Assembly: GCF_000026365.1 (NCBI RefSeq)
Contig: NC_012993.1
Coordinates: 1,302,001-1,366,000 of the forward strand
From: Zygosaccharomyces rouxii
Taxonomy: Eukaryota; Ascomycota; Saccharomycetes; Saccharomycetales; Saccharomycetaceae
DNA: 64,000 bases
Reading direction: 5' to 3'
The position numbers and the translations under genes are program-made. Below, in pieces: positions 50,723-59,397 of this stretch. The notes under the pieces are model-generated. The model was given only the letters and a program-made list of their open reading frames with translations, was not told where the DNA came from and did not search any database. Every line of letters begins with the position of its first letter. The first letter of the stretch is position 1.

Positions 50723-51264
50723 TATAACTCCTTAGTTTATTCATGCACAGTCTACCGAATTACGAGTGTGTTGCTAGCAATTCTGCTATGTAGTGACGTA
50801 ACGTTGGCGAGTTAAATTAATGTAAAAATCCCAAAGTCCGGGTCGTTCAATACGGGAGTTATTAGTATAAGGAGATGAAATGAATGAAAGAAGAGGAAGA
50901 GTGGGTAGCCCAGACAATCAGTTGAGAAGGAGAGCTACGAGGCTGAACGCGGGTTCATCTTCCAGACTTGGCTTGCAAAATTATTGCTATTTATTCTTGA
51001 CTCATCCCCGAGCTTTGCTACAACGGGACTTTAGACACCTCTTTTTCTCAGTTCGCCGAGCAAACGTGATCTACGATCGATTTACAGGTTACCCGTAGAG
51101 CAACACTACCCTCTAAAATGGATTACTAAGACATTTAGCAAACGGCAAGATACATTCTATTCACGAGGATTACATGAAGTTGTGCGGTATTCTCAATCCC
51201 CCTGGAATTTTCTTGAATTTTCTTGAAGACTCTTCAAACTGCTAACCAGCAGAAATAATCACTC
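50723..51264. other. Intergenic gap: promoter of the bZIP gene
   Basis: Apart from the CRE, nothing stands out. A 72-codon plus-strand frame from ATG 50880 is Arg/Ser-rich, has no family resemblance and is not called. Confidence 0.4.
50794..50801. promoter_or_regulatory. CRE-type site upstream of the Cst6/Aca1 gene
   Basis: TGACGTAA, a CRE variant recognised by ATF/CREB bZIP proteins, lies 72-79 bases before the ATG. It could allow autoregulation or control by another CRE factor such as Sko1. Confidence 0.45.
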
Positions 51265-51594
51265 CTAAGTCTCTTGCTTTTCCTGCTCGAAAAAATCAGG
51301 TTCAATTACAATACAATACAATTTCCATCCCAATTTCGTTATCAATGTAGTGAATTTTCTGCCGAGCAATTCTTGCTGGACCTCGGAGTTTCTAGAGTAC
51401 GCGAGAGTGTGGGGTCCCATTTTTCGCTGAGCAAGCTCTAAATGAAGAAAAAAAAAGGCTGAAGACTCATCTATACAGGACGTAATTGGAGAGATCACAG
51501 CCGTTGAGTTGCAACCCAGATACCAATGGATTCCATAGTTTGAGGTTGACGATTCTGGTAATTTTTCTCTCATATGTGGGTTAGATATCTCCAT
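51265..51594 (-). CDS. Doubtful small ORF of unknown function (109 aa)
   Basis: I do not recognise this ORF. From the ATG at 51594 it gives 109 residues with alternating hydrophobic, strand-like segments (IHWYLGCNS, AFFFLHLELA, WKLYCIVIEP) and an acidic end. The frame stays open another 34 codons upstream but without ATG. The pattern recalls small two-sheet folds such as proteasome assembly chaperones, but this is only an impression. It lies in a 1.7-kb gap where S. cerevisiae orders have no gene between ACA1 and SPO73. Chance cannot be excluded. Confidence 0.35.
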   Translation of the reverse strand: MEISNPHMREKLPESSTSNYGIHWYLGCNSTAVISPITSCIDESSAFFFLHLELAQRKMGPHTLAYSRNSEVQQELLGRKFTTLITKLGWKLYCIVIEPDFFEQEKQET

Positions 51595-51712
51595 TATACA
51601 TGGATCTTGTTCTACTGCGTAGTACAATGCAATAAGTATACGCGCGCTATGTATATCGAATCTACAAGAGACGTGGTAACAAAGACCTAAATACAAACAA
51701 GCGATATGACAT

Positions 51713-51780
51713 GGGTTCGATCAACACTGAACCCGTTTTTATATTCTTACGGTGTTGGAAACAACATGTTTAGTGTTGAT
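51713..51780. repeat. Cluster of short inverted repeats
   Basis: GGGTTC (51713-51718) pairs with GAACCC (51729-51734). ATCAACACT (51720-51728) pairs with AGTGTTGAT (51772-51780). TGTTG and CAACA flank GAAA near 51753-51766. These palindromes are packed in about 70 bases between two small ORFs. No tRNA fold results. Confidence 0.4.
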
Positions 51781-51827
51781 GTTTAGAAAAGGCACTACTC
51801 AACCCTCATGGCAGTTGATTATTTTAT

Positions 51828-52193
51828 ATGGCTTGGATCCATGATCTTAATTTTTACTATATGACCCTTTCGAAGAAAATTGGTCTTGACACCGTTAGTC
51901 CTCTTTATAGTGTCATTTTTCTCCTTCTTCTACTGTGGTTCCCTTACCCAGGATGTTACGGCCTACCAGGAGATGGAACCTTTTTACAGGGAGATTCTGA
52001 AGCTGTATTTTACGGTATTCCCGATCTAATAGTTGTGGGAGCCTTACCAGTATTATTCGTACCGCTAGCATCTGCAGTCGGTTTAAAACATCTAGGTCAG
52101 GGACTATACGATCAAGATTTAAAATTGGTGATACTAATATCAAAGTGCTATATCCCTATAATCAAGTCTAAAATACATCTCAGTGTTCTGTAA
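51828..52193 (+). CDS. Doubtful small ORF with hydrophobic segments (121 aa)
   Basis: I do not recognise this ORF. It starts with ATG and has two hydrophobic stretches, about residues 25-42 (VSPLYSVIFLLLLLWF) and about 66-85 (IPDLIVVGALPVLFVPLASA), then a basic tail. It could encode a two-span membrane protein. It lies in the long gap before SPO73 and has no positional S. cerevisiae counterpart. It may be lineage-specific or chance. Confidence 0.33.
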   Translation: MAWIHDLNFYYMTLSKKIGLDTVSPLYSVIFLLLLLWFPYPGCYGLPGDGTFLQGDSEAVFYGIPDLIVVGALPVLFVPLASAVGLKHLGQGLYDQDLKLVILISKCYIPIIKSKIHLSVL

Positions 52194-52470
52194 AACCGGG
52201 ATCACAGCAATGGTACCAAACTATATACTTTTTCAAAGGAGGCAGATCAAGATGAAAGAGATTAACCAAGCGGTAAAGCCGCTAAATCATGATACGAACG
52301 ACTATTCTCTATATGTAACATAGAAGGATAATGATGAGTAGCTGTTTCTGTATAAGTAGTATTAACGGTAGTAGTAGTAGTAATAGTGGTAGAACGAAAT
52401 ACTTATCACCGAAAACGACAATGACTCTAACTATAATACACTACAACAAACCTTCAAGTTACCGCCAGCA

Positions 52471-53088
52471 ATGGATATCCTAAAGTCAACTGATGAATCT
52501 GATGTGATTATCGAGAATCAAAGAGGCTTTACACTACTGGGATACCCATTTTTTTCTCCAAAACTTCTTTTTCCACGTCTTGATCCGAATAACTTCCAAA
52601 TAATGAACCGTGAGAAGGGAACTCTTATCGATATTAGAAGTAATCGTAGATCTATTAGAGATGTCTTCCCGTTAGAAGGTTACGATCGATGTGGTAGGTG
52701 GTTCGTTGATATGAGAGTCGGCAATGTCGATGATCAAGGTTGGGTTTACAGTTGGAACTTTAGCCATGGTAGATGGAGAGATGGAAAAGGTTTAGTGAGA
52801 AGAAGGATATGGGTTCGACATAGTTTGGATCCAGCATGTCCAACGAATGATGAAGCCATCGAACAATTCCCGCTGCACTCCACAGAAAATGCGCGAGAGC
52901 AAAGTGATGAAGATCTGCCATTAGTGACGGTATTGCAGAGACAATTACTAGATAGGCATAAGTTTGAAATCTTAGAGAAATGTGATAAATCGATATTCCA
53001 AGACGAAGAACTGTGTCGAAATATCCAAGACTGCTTCCAATATGCATCCTCAAAGCATAAGTTCCAAGAGTGGTTGAAACAAAAGTGA
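52471..53088 (+). CDS. SPO73: Spo73-like dysferlin-domain protein
   Basis: The protein has 205 residues (143 in S. cerevisiae, so this one has about 60 more). The central region contains the dysferlin-type paired motifs: GYDRCGRWFVDMRVGNVDDQ, then WVYSWNFSHGRW and RRRIWVRHS. These Trp/Arg stacks define dysferlin domains. Spo73 is needed for prospore-membrane extension during sporulation and resembles the dysferlin domain of peroxisomal Pex30-type proteins. YER046W homologue between ACA1/CST6 and SAP1 in the chromosome V series. The last codons overlap pheromone-response elements of the next gene. Confidence 0.88.
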   Translation: MDILKSTDESDVIIENQRGFTLLGYPFFSPKLLFPRLDPNNFQIMNREKGTLIDIRSNRRSIRDVFPLEGYDRCGRWFVDMRVGNVDDQGWVYSWNFSHGRWRDGKGLVRRRIWVRHSLDPACPTNDEAIEQFPLHSTENAREQSDEDLPLVTVLQRQLLDRHKFEILEKCDKSIFQDEELCRNIQDCFQYASSKHKFQEWLKQK

Positions 53089-53092
53089 AACC
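53075..53092 (+). promoter_or_regulatory. Pheromone-response elements of PRM2
   Basis: TGAAACA (53075-53081), an exact Ste12 PRE, is followed by TGAAACC (53086-53092), one base off, in direct orientation. They lie 83-100 bases before the PRM2 ATG, the first within the final codons of SPO73. Tandem PREs are typical of pheromone-induced genes. Confidence 0.55.
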
Positions 53093-53174
53093 GAGGTATT
53101 ATAAAAGAAAAATATAGTGAATCCTGACGACTTTTGACTTTTGCAGAAGTACTCGAATACATCAAGACTTTGTT

Positions 53175-54833
53175 ATGCATACGCTTTTGAATCCTCTTTC
53201 ACTGCCACAGAGATTGCTAAGGAAAGCCCTTTATCCGCCAACATTGGGTCTCTTGCTTGCCGCACTGCTAGCGGTATGGACAATTGGCTGTTTGATAGAG
53301 TCCAAAACTGCTGCCATCGAGCTCACGACGACTATTTCCAACACTACTAATACATGGAACGTGGACTCAAAATCTCTGGAATCGATAGCTACCTCCTTCG
53401 TTACAGTACAGAAGGATCAGATCCACGATCACATGATAGAATATGTAGCCGCCCATGTCTACAGCGGCTGTCGTAGCGCAATCACTTCTTGGAATCAATC
53501 ACTGTCGACATCTGTTCATGCTCAGCAGATTATGTACGGTTATATGTTGGATTTAAACAAGACTATCACCAATGTACTTTACGACAAATCCAAACAGATT
53601 AATGAATCGTTAAACGCCCTAAGGGTTTCGGATGCAAGCCAATTGAGTGTAAACTACTGGTTTGTTGATTATTTGTTCCATAACGTCTCTACGAATAATA
53701 CCAAACTGAACGATTTAAAATTGAATTTTCCCGTAATTTCCAATTCTACCAAACTGAATCTACCCAACATCAGCGCTAATTCATTTCTATCCAAGGTTAA
53801 CAAGATATCAAATCAGTCATCTGAAAAAACTACAGCCACTGCAAAAGTACAAAATCATAGATTTTCAACACATTTGGCATCACACTGTCGTGTAATAACG
53901 GCAATCATGGTCACCACATATGTCGTGTGCACAATAGGAATGTGTCTCTATGAATGGTTAAAATTCAAATGGGAAACGCTGATATTTAAGAAACATGTGG
54001 ATTTGCATCTCCATCCCCTGGAAAAACTGGAAGAAGAAGAAGGTCCCATCAAGGCTCAGCAGAGATCATATCATTTTGCCCGCCAGCTCGTTTTCACCAT
54101 GAACAACGCACCGTTGTATTGGATATCCAATTGGATAGGCGCTAGAAAAGTCAAAGAAGGTAAAAAGTGGGATCTTCTTGTAAATATCCAATGGTGGATA
54201 CTATCAAACACTGGTTACTTTTTACTGCTATTACTAACAGTAGTAATCCATTGGCAAATTTGCGTTTCAATGATCCATACATCTTCTAACCAATTGTCCA
54301 CACTTGAAAAGTCACAGTCAAAACAGGCACATAATCTCACTAATACTTCCACCAATACTAACAATGCGAAATTCTACCTTCAATTCACTCAAGAGTGCCA
54401 TAATTTCGAGCTTCACCTCTTCCAAACTTTAAACAATTCCATATACAATCAACTCTGGTCCCATAACGGTGTAATAGCCACAACTCTTGATAACGTCAAT
54501 GATCAGATGAGCAATCTCGTTAAAGAAGTACAAGTTGCTTCACCACCTCAATGGAACAATTTATCGCTCTCGAATTTTGTATACCCATGGCTACCGTCCA
54601 GTAATTCTGATTATAATTCTACGATTGATTCACTATCACTACAATGCCTAAAGAGTGGGGCAGTCTCAAGACGTCAAACTACAATAGTTTCAATCGGCAG
54701 TAGTTTCCTCAACACTACTAATATGCAAGAAGGGCTAGTAACCACAGAACTACACAAATGGACCATAGCGAGCCTGATTGTAACCATGGCAATATTCTAC
54801 TTGCTCGGGTTGACGGTATTCACCAATCTATAG
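53175..54833 (+). CDS. PRM2: Pheromone-regulated membrane protein Prm2
   Basis: The protein has 552 residues (656 in S. cerevisiae). Four hydrophobic segments: about residues 24-45 (LGLLLAALLAVWTIGCLI), 238-260 (VITAIMVTTYVVCTIGMC), 340-365 (GYFLLLLLTVVIHWQICV) and the extreme C-terminus (IVTMAIFYLLGLTVF). The two large loops are Asn/Ser/Thr-rich with many N-glycosylation sequons, so they probably face the ER lumen or outside. Prm2 is pheromone-induced and implicated in nuclear fusion during mating. YIL037C homologue, next to NOT3 (YIL038C); upstream PREs agree. Confidence 0.87.
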   Translation: MHTLLNPLSLPQRLLRKALYPPTLGLLLAALLAVWTIGCLIESKTAAIELTTTISNTTNTWNVDSKSLESIATSFVTVQKDQIHDHMIEYVAAHVYSGCRSAITSWNQSLSTSVHAQQIMYGYMLDLNKTITNVLYDKSKQINESLNALRVSDASQLSVNYWFVDYLFHNVSTNNTKLNDLKLNFPVISNSTKLNLPNISANSFLSKVNKISNQSSEKTTATAKVQNHRFSTHLASHCRVITAIMVTTYVVCTIGMCLYEWLKFKWETLIFKKHVDLHLHPLEKLEEEEGPIKAQQRSYHFARQLVFTMNNAPLYWISNWIGARKVKEGKKWDLLVNIQWWILSNTGYFLLLLLTVVIHWQICVSMIHTSSNQLSTLEKSQSKQAHNLTNTSTNTNNAKFYLQFTQECHNFELHLFQTLNNSIYNQLWSHNGVIATTLDNVNDQMSNLVKEVQVASPPQWNNLSLSNFVYPWLPSSNSDYNSTIDSLSLQCLKSGAVSRRQTTIVSIGSSFLNTTNMQEGLVTTELHKWTIASLIVTMAIFYLLGLTVFTNL

Positions 54834-55222
54834 TTATAATAGAGCGTCACATTCCACGAGCCCTTCTTCATCTTCATTGTGATTGCCATCGTCATCCTCA
54901 TAATTGTCATAATTATCACCATCATAACATTTCGAGAAACGGTTGTTTCTACTATTCTTAAAGGTTGAAAAACTAAATGAAAATTTCACCACTGCTGAAA
55001 TTTTTAAAGAAAAGAAAAAAAAGAGAAAGAGAACAGTTGAACTAGAAAAGTTTACCAGTATTATTGCAGAAGGGAGACGAGCCATCTTCTTTATTTCAAT
55101 CAATTTTTCTGAAGCTGGTTTTCATTCTACTCAAGTCAACTCCAGAAAAAAGTAAGTGATATTATCATTACGCTACCATTTCACTGATCAGTAGTAGATA
55201 GAAGGCAGAGAACTGTTGAATC
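54834..55222. other. Intergenic gap PRM2-NOT3
   Basis: A 389-base gap with purine-rich sequence around 54990-55040. Frames on both strands here are low complexity (Lys- or Asp-rich) and were not called. Confidence 0.45.
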
Positions 55223-57712
55223 ATGGCCCATCGTAAGCTTCAACAGGAGATCGATAGGGTCTTTAAGAAAATTAACGAAGGGCTGGAAATTTTTGACACT
55301 TATTATGAAAGGCATGAAAATTGTACCAATAACCCATCTCAAAAGGATAAGTTAGAATCTGATCTTAAGAGAGAGGTGAAGAAGCTGCAAAGGCTTCGGG
55401 AACAGATTAAGTCATGGCAGAGTTCACCAGATATTAAGGATAAGGATTCGCTATTGGATTACAGGCGGTCTGTAGAAATAGCAATGGAAAAGTATAAAGC
55501 TGTGGAGAAGGCTTCTAAGGAGAAAGCTTATTCTAATATAAGTTTGAAAAAATCAGATATGTTGGATCCAAAGGAAAGGGAGAGGAGAGATGTTTCGGAG
55601 TTTCTGTCGAATGATATTGAGGAATTGGAGAGACAGTACGATTCTTTACAAGTAGAAGTGGACAAGCTGATATTGTTGAATAAGAAAAAGAAAACAGCAT
55701 CATCTTCCAATGATGACAAAAAGGATAAACTTAAAACTTTACAATCTAGGTACAGATGGCATCAACAGCAGATGGAATTGGCACTTAGACTTTTGGCAAA
55801 TGAAGAATTGGATCCAGAAGATGTAAGGGAAATTCAAGATGATATCAGTTATTTTGTTGACTCAAATCAGGAACCTGATTTTGTAGAAGATGAAACGATT
55901 TACGATCAACTGAATTTACAATCTAATGAAGCAATTGCTCATGAAGTGGCTCAGTATTTCGCCTCTCAACAAGCAGAAGAGGCAGAAGATGATGATGCTT
56001 CTACAGTGACCACTACAAAGGATGGTACAAAATTATCTAAAAAGGAACAGAGGAAACTCGAAAGAGAGGCGAAAAAAGCCGCTAAAAGTGCGTCAAGATT
56101 ACCAGACGCAGATGTTAGTCCTTCTAATGGTCCAAGTTCTCCAATTTTGTCTACTACCAGTACTGCTACCGTTACCACGGAAATTGCAGAACCACCTTCC
56201 TCCAAACAGAGTAAATCACCATCGCCGGCGCTGGACGTGGTGGAATCATCTCATAGTGTAATGACCACTGCACCAAGTACTGCAAAAAGCCCGAATGGCT
56301 ATAACAGTTCAGCTCCATCAACGGCACCTACAGAAGTAGAAGAACACCAAGTGGTACATACGCATATCCATCAAAGCCAAAATGGTATTACGACGACGAG
56401 TACCTTGAAACCTGCTACGGTGCCGGCAAGACCTGCTGGTGATTTAAAATGGGCAGTAGCAGCCTCGCAAGGTGTAGAAAAGGATAAAAAGAATAACTCT
56501 CACGGTGGATCCAATACAACGACAGGTACCTCAACACCTTCTGCTGCTGCAACAGCCACTGCTGCACATGCAGCTGCCACTGGTAGTACGACCGCTTCTT
56601 CAAACGTTAGCAGTAGAATTAATAGTGCCGCTAATACACCTCGTTTGGGTACTCCATCTTTGGCTACACCAACTTTAGCACAACACTTGGAAAAATCCGC
56701 ATTGACCAATTCGAATGCGAATTCAGCCGCTACTGCTGCTGCCGTATTAGCAGCTGGTGCTGCTGCCGTGAATACCAATAATAAAGCTATTTATAAGAAT
56801 GGTCATTCATCTATGCCGACGACAGCAACTTCTGCTCTTGCGCATGGTAATGAAACTCATGCAGAGGGGGAAAAGAATTTTAATGAAAAGAGTACAGATA
56901 TTCCACCCGTGGTGGTTGACGATTATCAATCGGATGTAACAGATGATGAACTAGAGCAAGAACCACAACCAGAACCTCTTTCACAGGATGAATTGCGCAG
57001 GAGGGAAGAGACTCGAGAAAAACTTAGGAAAGATTTCGTTCAAGATTTCGACCTATTGGTACTGCCAAGTGGTATTCAAGAGTTTATCATGGGTGCTGAA
57101 TTGTTTGACAATAAAATTGAAGCACCAGATGGTAAAATGGGTGGCTACAGAAGATCAAGAGATGAATGCCGAATTCCACGTTTTGATGATGTTCCTTTGG
57201 GTGTCAATCCACCTGCACCGTTGGATGCATTTAGATCCACTGAGCAATGGGATATTTTACGTTGTTCTTTGAGACCTATCATTCAAAACAGCGAGCTGAA
57301 CGACCAAGAGAAATATGAAGCCATTTTGGAAAACTTTAGATCATTAGAAATGTTTACACTTTTCTACAACTATTATTTCGCAGTTACACCTTTAGAACAG
57401 GAGATTGCTTCCATTATTCTTTCAGAGAGAGATTGGAAAGTTTCGAAAAACTGTGCAATGTGGTTCTTAAGGCAGAGTGAGACTAAATTTGCTAATGAAC
57501 TTTGTGAAGTGGCTGATTACAAAATTTTCAAACTGGATGATTGGACTGTGATTGATAGGCTAAATTTTAAATTGGATTATGCGGCTCTAAAGAATCCATC
57601 ACTAGTTGCCGATTCACAATTACCGAAGGCTCAAGAAACGGATGTATTGAGTCATGGTCAACAGCTCTTACAACAGTTGAAACAAGGTGGTAAATCAAGT
57701 ATTTTGGCTTGA
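55223..57712 (+). CDS. NOT3: CCR4-NOT complex subunit Not3
   Basis: The protein has 829 residues (836 in S. cerevisiae; the paralogue Not5 has 560). The N-terminal coiled-coil Not3/5 domain covers about residues 1-235, starting HRKLQQEIDRVFKKINEGL. A long Ala/Ser/Thr-rich linker (about 240-580) follows, and a C-terminal NOT-box (about 595-790) with LPSGIQEFIMGAELFDNK and WDILRCSLRP. CCR4-NOT deadenylates mRNA, and Not3/Not5 monitor codon optimality at the ribosome. Length and position next to PRM2 favour NOT3 over NOT5. YIL038C homologue. Confidence 0.94.
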   Translation: MAHRKLQQEIDRVFKKINEGLEIFDTYYERHENCTNNPSQKDKLESDLKREVKKLQRLREQIKSWQSSPDIKDKDSLLDYRRSVEIAMEKYKAVEKASKEKAYSNISLKKSDMLDPKERERRDVSEFLSNDIEELERQYDSLQVEVDKLILLNKKKKTASSSNDDKKDKLKTLQSRYRWHQQQMELALRLLANEELDPEDVREIQDDISYFVDSNQEPDFVEDETIYDQLNLQSNEAIAHEVAQYFASQQAEEAEDDDASTVTTTKDGTKLSKKEQRKLEREAKKAAKSASRLPDADVSPSNGPSSPILSTTSTATVTTEIAEPPSSKQSKSPSPALDVVESSHSVMTTAPSTAKSPNGYNSSAPSTAPTEVEEHQVVHTHIHQSQNGITTTSTLKPATVPARPAGDLKWAVAASQGVEKDKKNNSHGGSNTTTGTSTPSAAATATAAHAAATGSTTASSNVSSRINSAANTPRLGTPSLATPTLAQHLEKSALTNSNANSAATAAAVLAAGAAAVNTNNKAIYKNGHSSMPTTATSALAHGNETHAEGEKNFNEKSTDIPPVVVDDYQSDVTDDELEQEPQPEPLSQDELRRREETREKLRKDFVQDFDLLVLPSGIQEFIMGAELFDNKIEAPDGKMGGYRRSRDECRIPRFDDVPLGVNPPAPLDAFRSTEQWDILRCSLRPIIQNSELNDQEKYEAILENFRSLEMFTLFYNYYFAVTPLEQEIASIILSERDWKVSKNCAMWFLRQSETKFANELCEVADYKIFKLDDWTVIDRLNFKLDYAALKNPSLVADSQLPKAQETDVLSHGQQLLQQLKQGGKSSILA

Positions 57713-57897
57713 ATCTAACAGCTCTGGTTCTCTATTGTAATAATTATCTAATCATTGGTTCTCAGTTACGGATTTATGCAATTGTTAAAACAAAAAAAAA
57801 AAAAATAACAAACGAACACACACATATCACGGTTATTTTTAAAAAACTCAAATTTATTCTTGAATATCAGCAAATACTTCTTTATTTATTTAAACAT

Positions 57898-59094
57898 TCA
57901 TGCTGGAATACCTTCCTTCTTGACCGTTTCAGCATTTACATTCTCACTTCCGACTGGGACAGATTGTTCGGGAACAGCATTTAAATTAACAGGATCCTTT
58001 CCTGATGCAATGTTACATTGGTGCATCAATCTTCTTTCACCAGGTTTGAATTGTCCAGTAACTGAATGCCAAACACCTCTATTAAAGAAAATGGCTAAAT
58101 CACCAGATTCCCAGGAGTGTGCATAAACATGTTGAGGAGCAATTGCCGGTCTCATCATCTTGTGAACCGCCTCACGGGCCTGTTCAAGTTCCAAGACCGT
58201 ACCATCAGGTAATTTTAATTTGTACAAACAACAACCATGAACTTGTAAGTGAGGTTTCTTTGTAACTGGATTTGTCCAAACCATTGGTAGTTCCTTAACT
58301 TTTGATTCTTCCCATGGTGGTAATTCATCAAATGGTAATTCTTTACCTTCAGAAACCATAGTTAAGCCATCAGAAGTAGCTCTAGCTGGAGAAATGAAGA
58401 TATATGGATGTGGTGCATAAACGACTTTTGTACCTAATGCCTTTTTCTGTTCTTCTGGAGATAGCAATTCGAATGCCTTGGCACCAGAAACAAATGCAGT
58501 TGCACCTTGAGTCACTTCTAATTTTTCACCATCGCCATAATCCACTGTTTGTGTTTTAGATTGTGGTGGAACGTGAATACCTAGAAGTGTCGTACAGACC
58601 GGTGGTGCTAAATCGTAAAGCGCAGAATCAATATGCCATCTGTAAAATCTAGTTATATCCTTTTCATAAGCTTCTTCGTTAGTCAATGGATATCTATGAA
58701 AATCGAAGTGTACTGGATGTCTTAATGTAACTTCACCTAATCCGTAGTGACCTGCTTCCCAGTCGCCCTGACCAAGAACTTGTACTTGAGGTTGATCAGG
58801 TACAGAAGTACCATCCCTCTTAAGAACAGATTTATCATGACGGAATTCCTTACCGTGACCGTATGCCTTACCACTTTGATCACAAGTTGGATCAAATTTA
58901 GTCGTCAATTTCCATTGAGATTTTGGTGGTAATTCGGCCATATTTGGTATAACGATAACCAAATGCTCGTGGAGAGCTTTGTAAAGAGCATCAAAATCTT
59001 CATCTGACAATGTACTGGGATCAGTACATCCTTCTGGAAGAGTAATCTTGGCACCTAATGGTTTACCTTCGAGGGGCGTAACGGTAATTGGCAT
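57898..59094 (-). CDS. Fe(II)/2-oxoglutarate-dependent xanthine dioxygenase (XanA/TauD family)
   Basis: The protein has 398 residues. It is a TauD-type dioxygenase with metal ligands His154-x-Asp156 (in RWHIDSALYD) and distal His343 (VWHSVTGQF), followed by Arg354/Arg355 (GERRLMHQC) for 2-oxoglutarate. Residues DFHRYPLTN and YIFISPARA match the fungal XanA group, which converts xanthine to urate in place of xanthine dehydrogenase. S. cerevisiae lacks this gene; it lies here between NOT3 and SAP1. The promoter has three GATAAG sites and two CGG-N5-CCG motifs, fitting nitrogen and purine control. Substrate is inferred from family resemblance; another TauD substrate is possible. Confidence 0.85.
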   Translation of the reverse strand: MPITVTPLEGKPLGAKITLPEGCTDPSTLSDEDFDALYKALHEHLVIVIPNMAELPPKSQWKLTTKFDPTCDQSGKAYGHGKEFRHDKSVLKRDGTSVPDQPQVQVLGQGDWEAGHYGLGEVTLRHPVHFDFHRYPLTNEEAYEKDITRFYRWHIDSALYDLAPPVCTTLLGIHVPPQSKTQTVDYGDGEKLEVTQGATAFVSGAKAFELLSPEEQKKALGTKVVYAPHPYIFISPARATSDGLTMVSEGKELPFDELPPWEESKVKELPMVWTNPVTKKPHLQVHGCCLYKLKLPDGTVLELEQAREAVHKMMRPAIAPQHVYAHSWESGDLAIFFNRGVWHSVTGQFKPGERRLMHQCNIASGKDPVNLNAVPEQSVPVGSENVNAETVKKEGIPA

Positions 59095-59256
59095 ATCGTT
59101 TGGTATAGTATTGTATAGTATGGTGTAGTACGGGGGTAAAAGTGTACTTGAGAAATATGTTTCAAAACCAAGATAATTGAACCTTTTTATACCTTTTGCT
59201 CATGGCCATTGACGCACATCACCGATTGGATTGTTATATTGGTTCCTATTGATTAC

Positions 59257-59312
59257 GATAAGGCCTCCAGTTTTAATTGTTAAAGCTTATCGGAACTGGT
59301 TATAAACTTATC
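59257..59312 (-). promoter_or_regulatory. GATAAG sites upstream of the xanthine dioxygenase gene
   Basis: GATAAG occurs at 59257-59262 (plus orientation) and as CTTATC at 59286-59291 and 59307-59312. The three lie 163-218 bases before the ATG. GATA factors Gln3/Gat1 (AreA in filamentous fungi) use such clusters in nitrogen catabolite control. Confidence 0.55.
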
Positions 59313-59330
59313 TGCTGTTTTAGTATTCTT

Positions 59331-59397
59331 CGGGATTACCGTGCGGGTCTTCCGAGATGCGTCACACTGACACCGATATTACCGATCGGATGAACCG
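59331..59397. promoter_or_regulatory. Two CGG-N5-CCG motifs upstream of the xanthine dioxygenase gene
   Basis: CGGGATTACCG (59331-59341) and CGGATGAACCG (59387-59397) share the same inverted CGG half-sites and five-base spacing, typical of a Zn2Cys6 dimer. They sit upstream of the GATA cluster. The factor is unknown; a purine-pathway activator is a reasonable guess. Confidence 0.45.

Noticed and set aside
51710..51740. GGTTCGATCA and flanking pairs resembling a tRNA T-arm
   Set aside because: The stem does not have the five-base T-arm geometry and no cloverleaf forms; recorded only as an inverted repeat.
51750..51770. TGTTGGAA resembling the end of a Ty-type LTR
   Set aside because: No matching end, target-site duplication or LTR-length body nearby; the bases belong to a short palindrome.
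52262..52285. AGCGG-N5-CCGCT palindrome upstream of SPO73, similar in spacing to the dioxygenase motifs
   Set aside because: A single copy with no functional link to purine metabolism; expected by chance a few times in the window.
54834..55103. Frames on both strands between PRM2 and NOT3
   Set aside because: Low-complexity Lys- or Asp-rich translations of a purine-rich tract; no starts or motifs that support a gene.
57898..59094. Recent horizontal transfer of the dioxygenase gene
   Set aside because: Its codon usage and composition look like those of its neighbours, and XanA-type genes occur in other yeasts, so loss in S. cerevisiae is the simpler reading.
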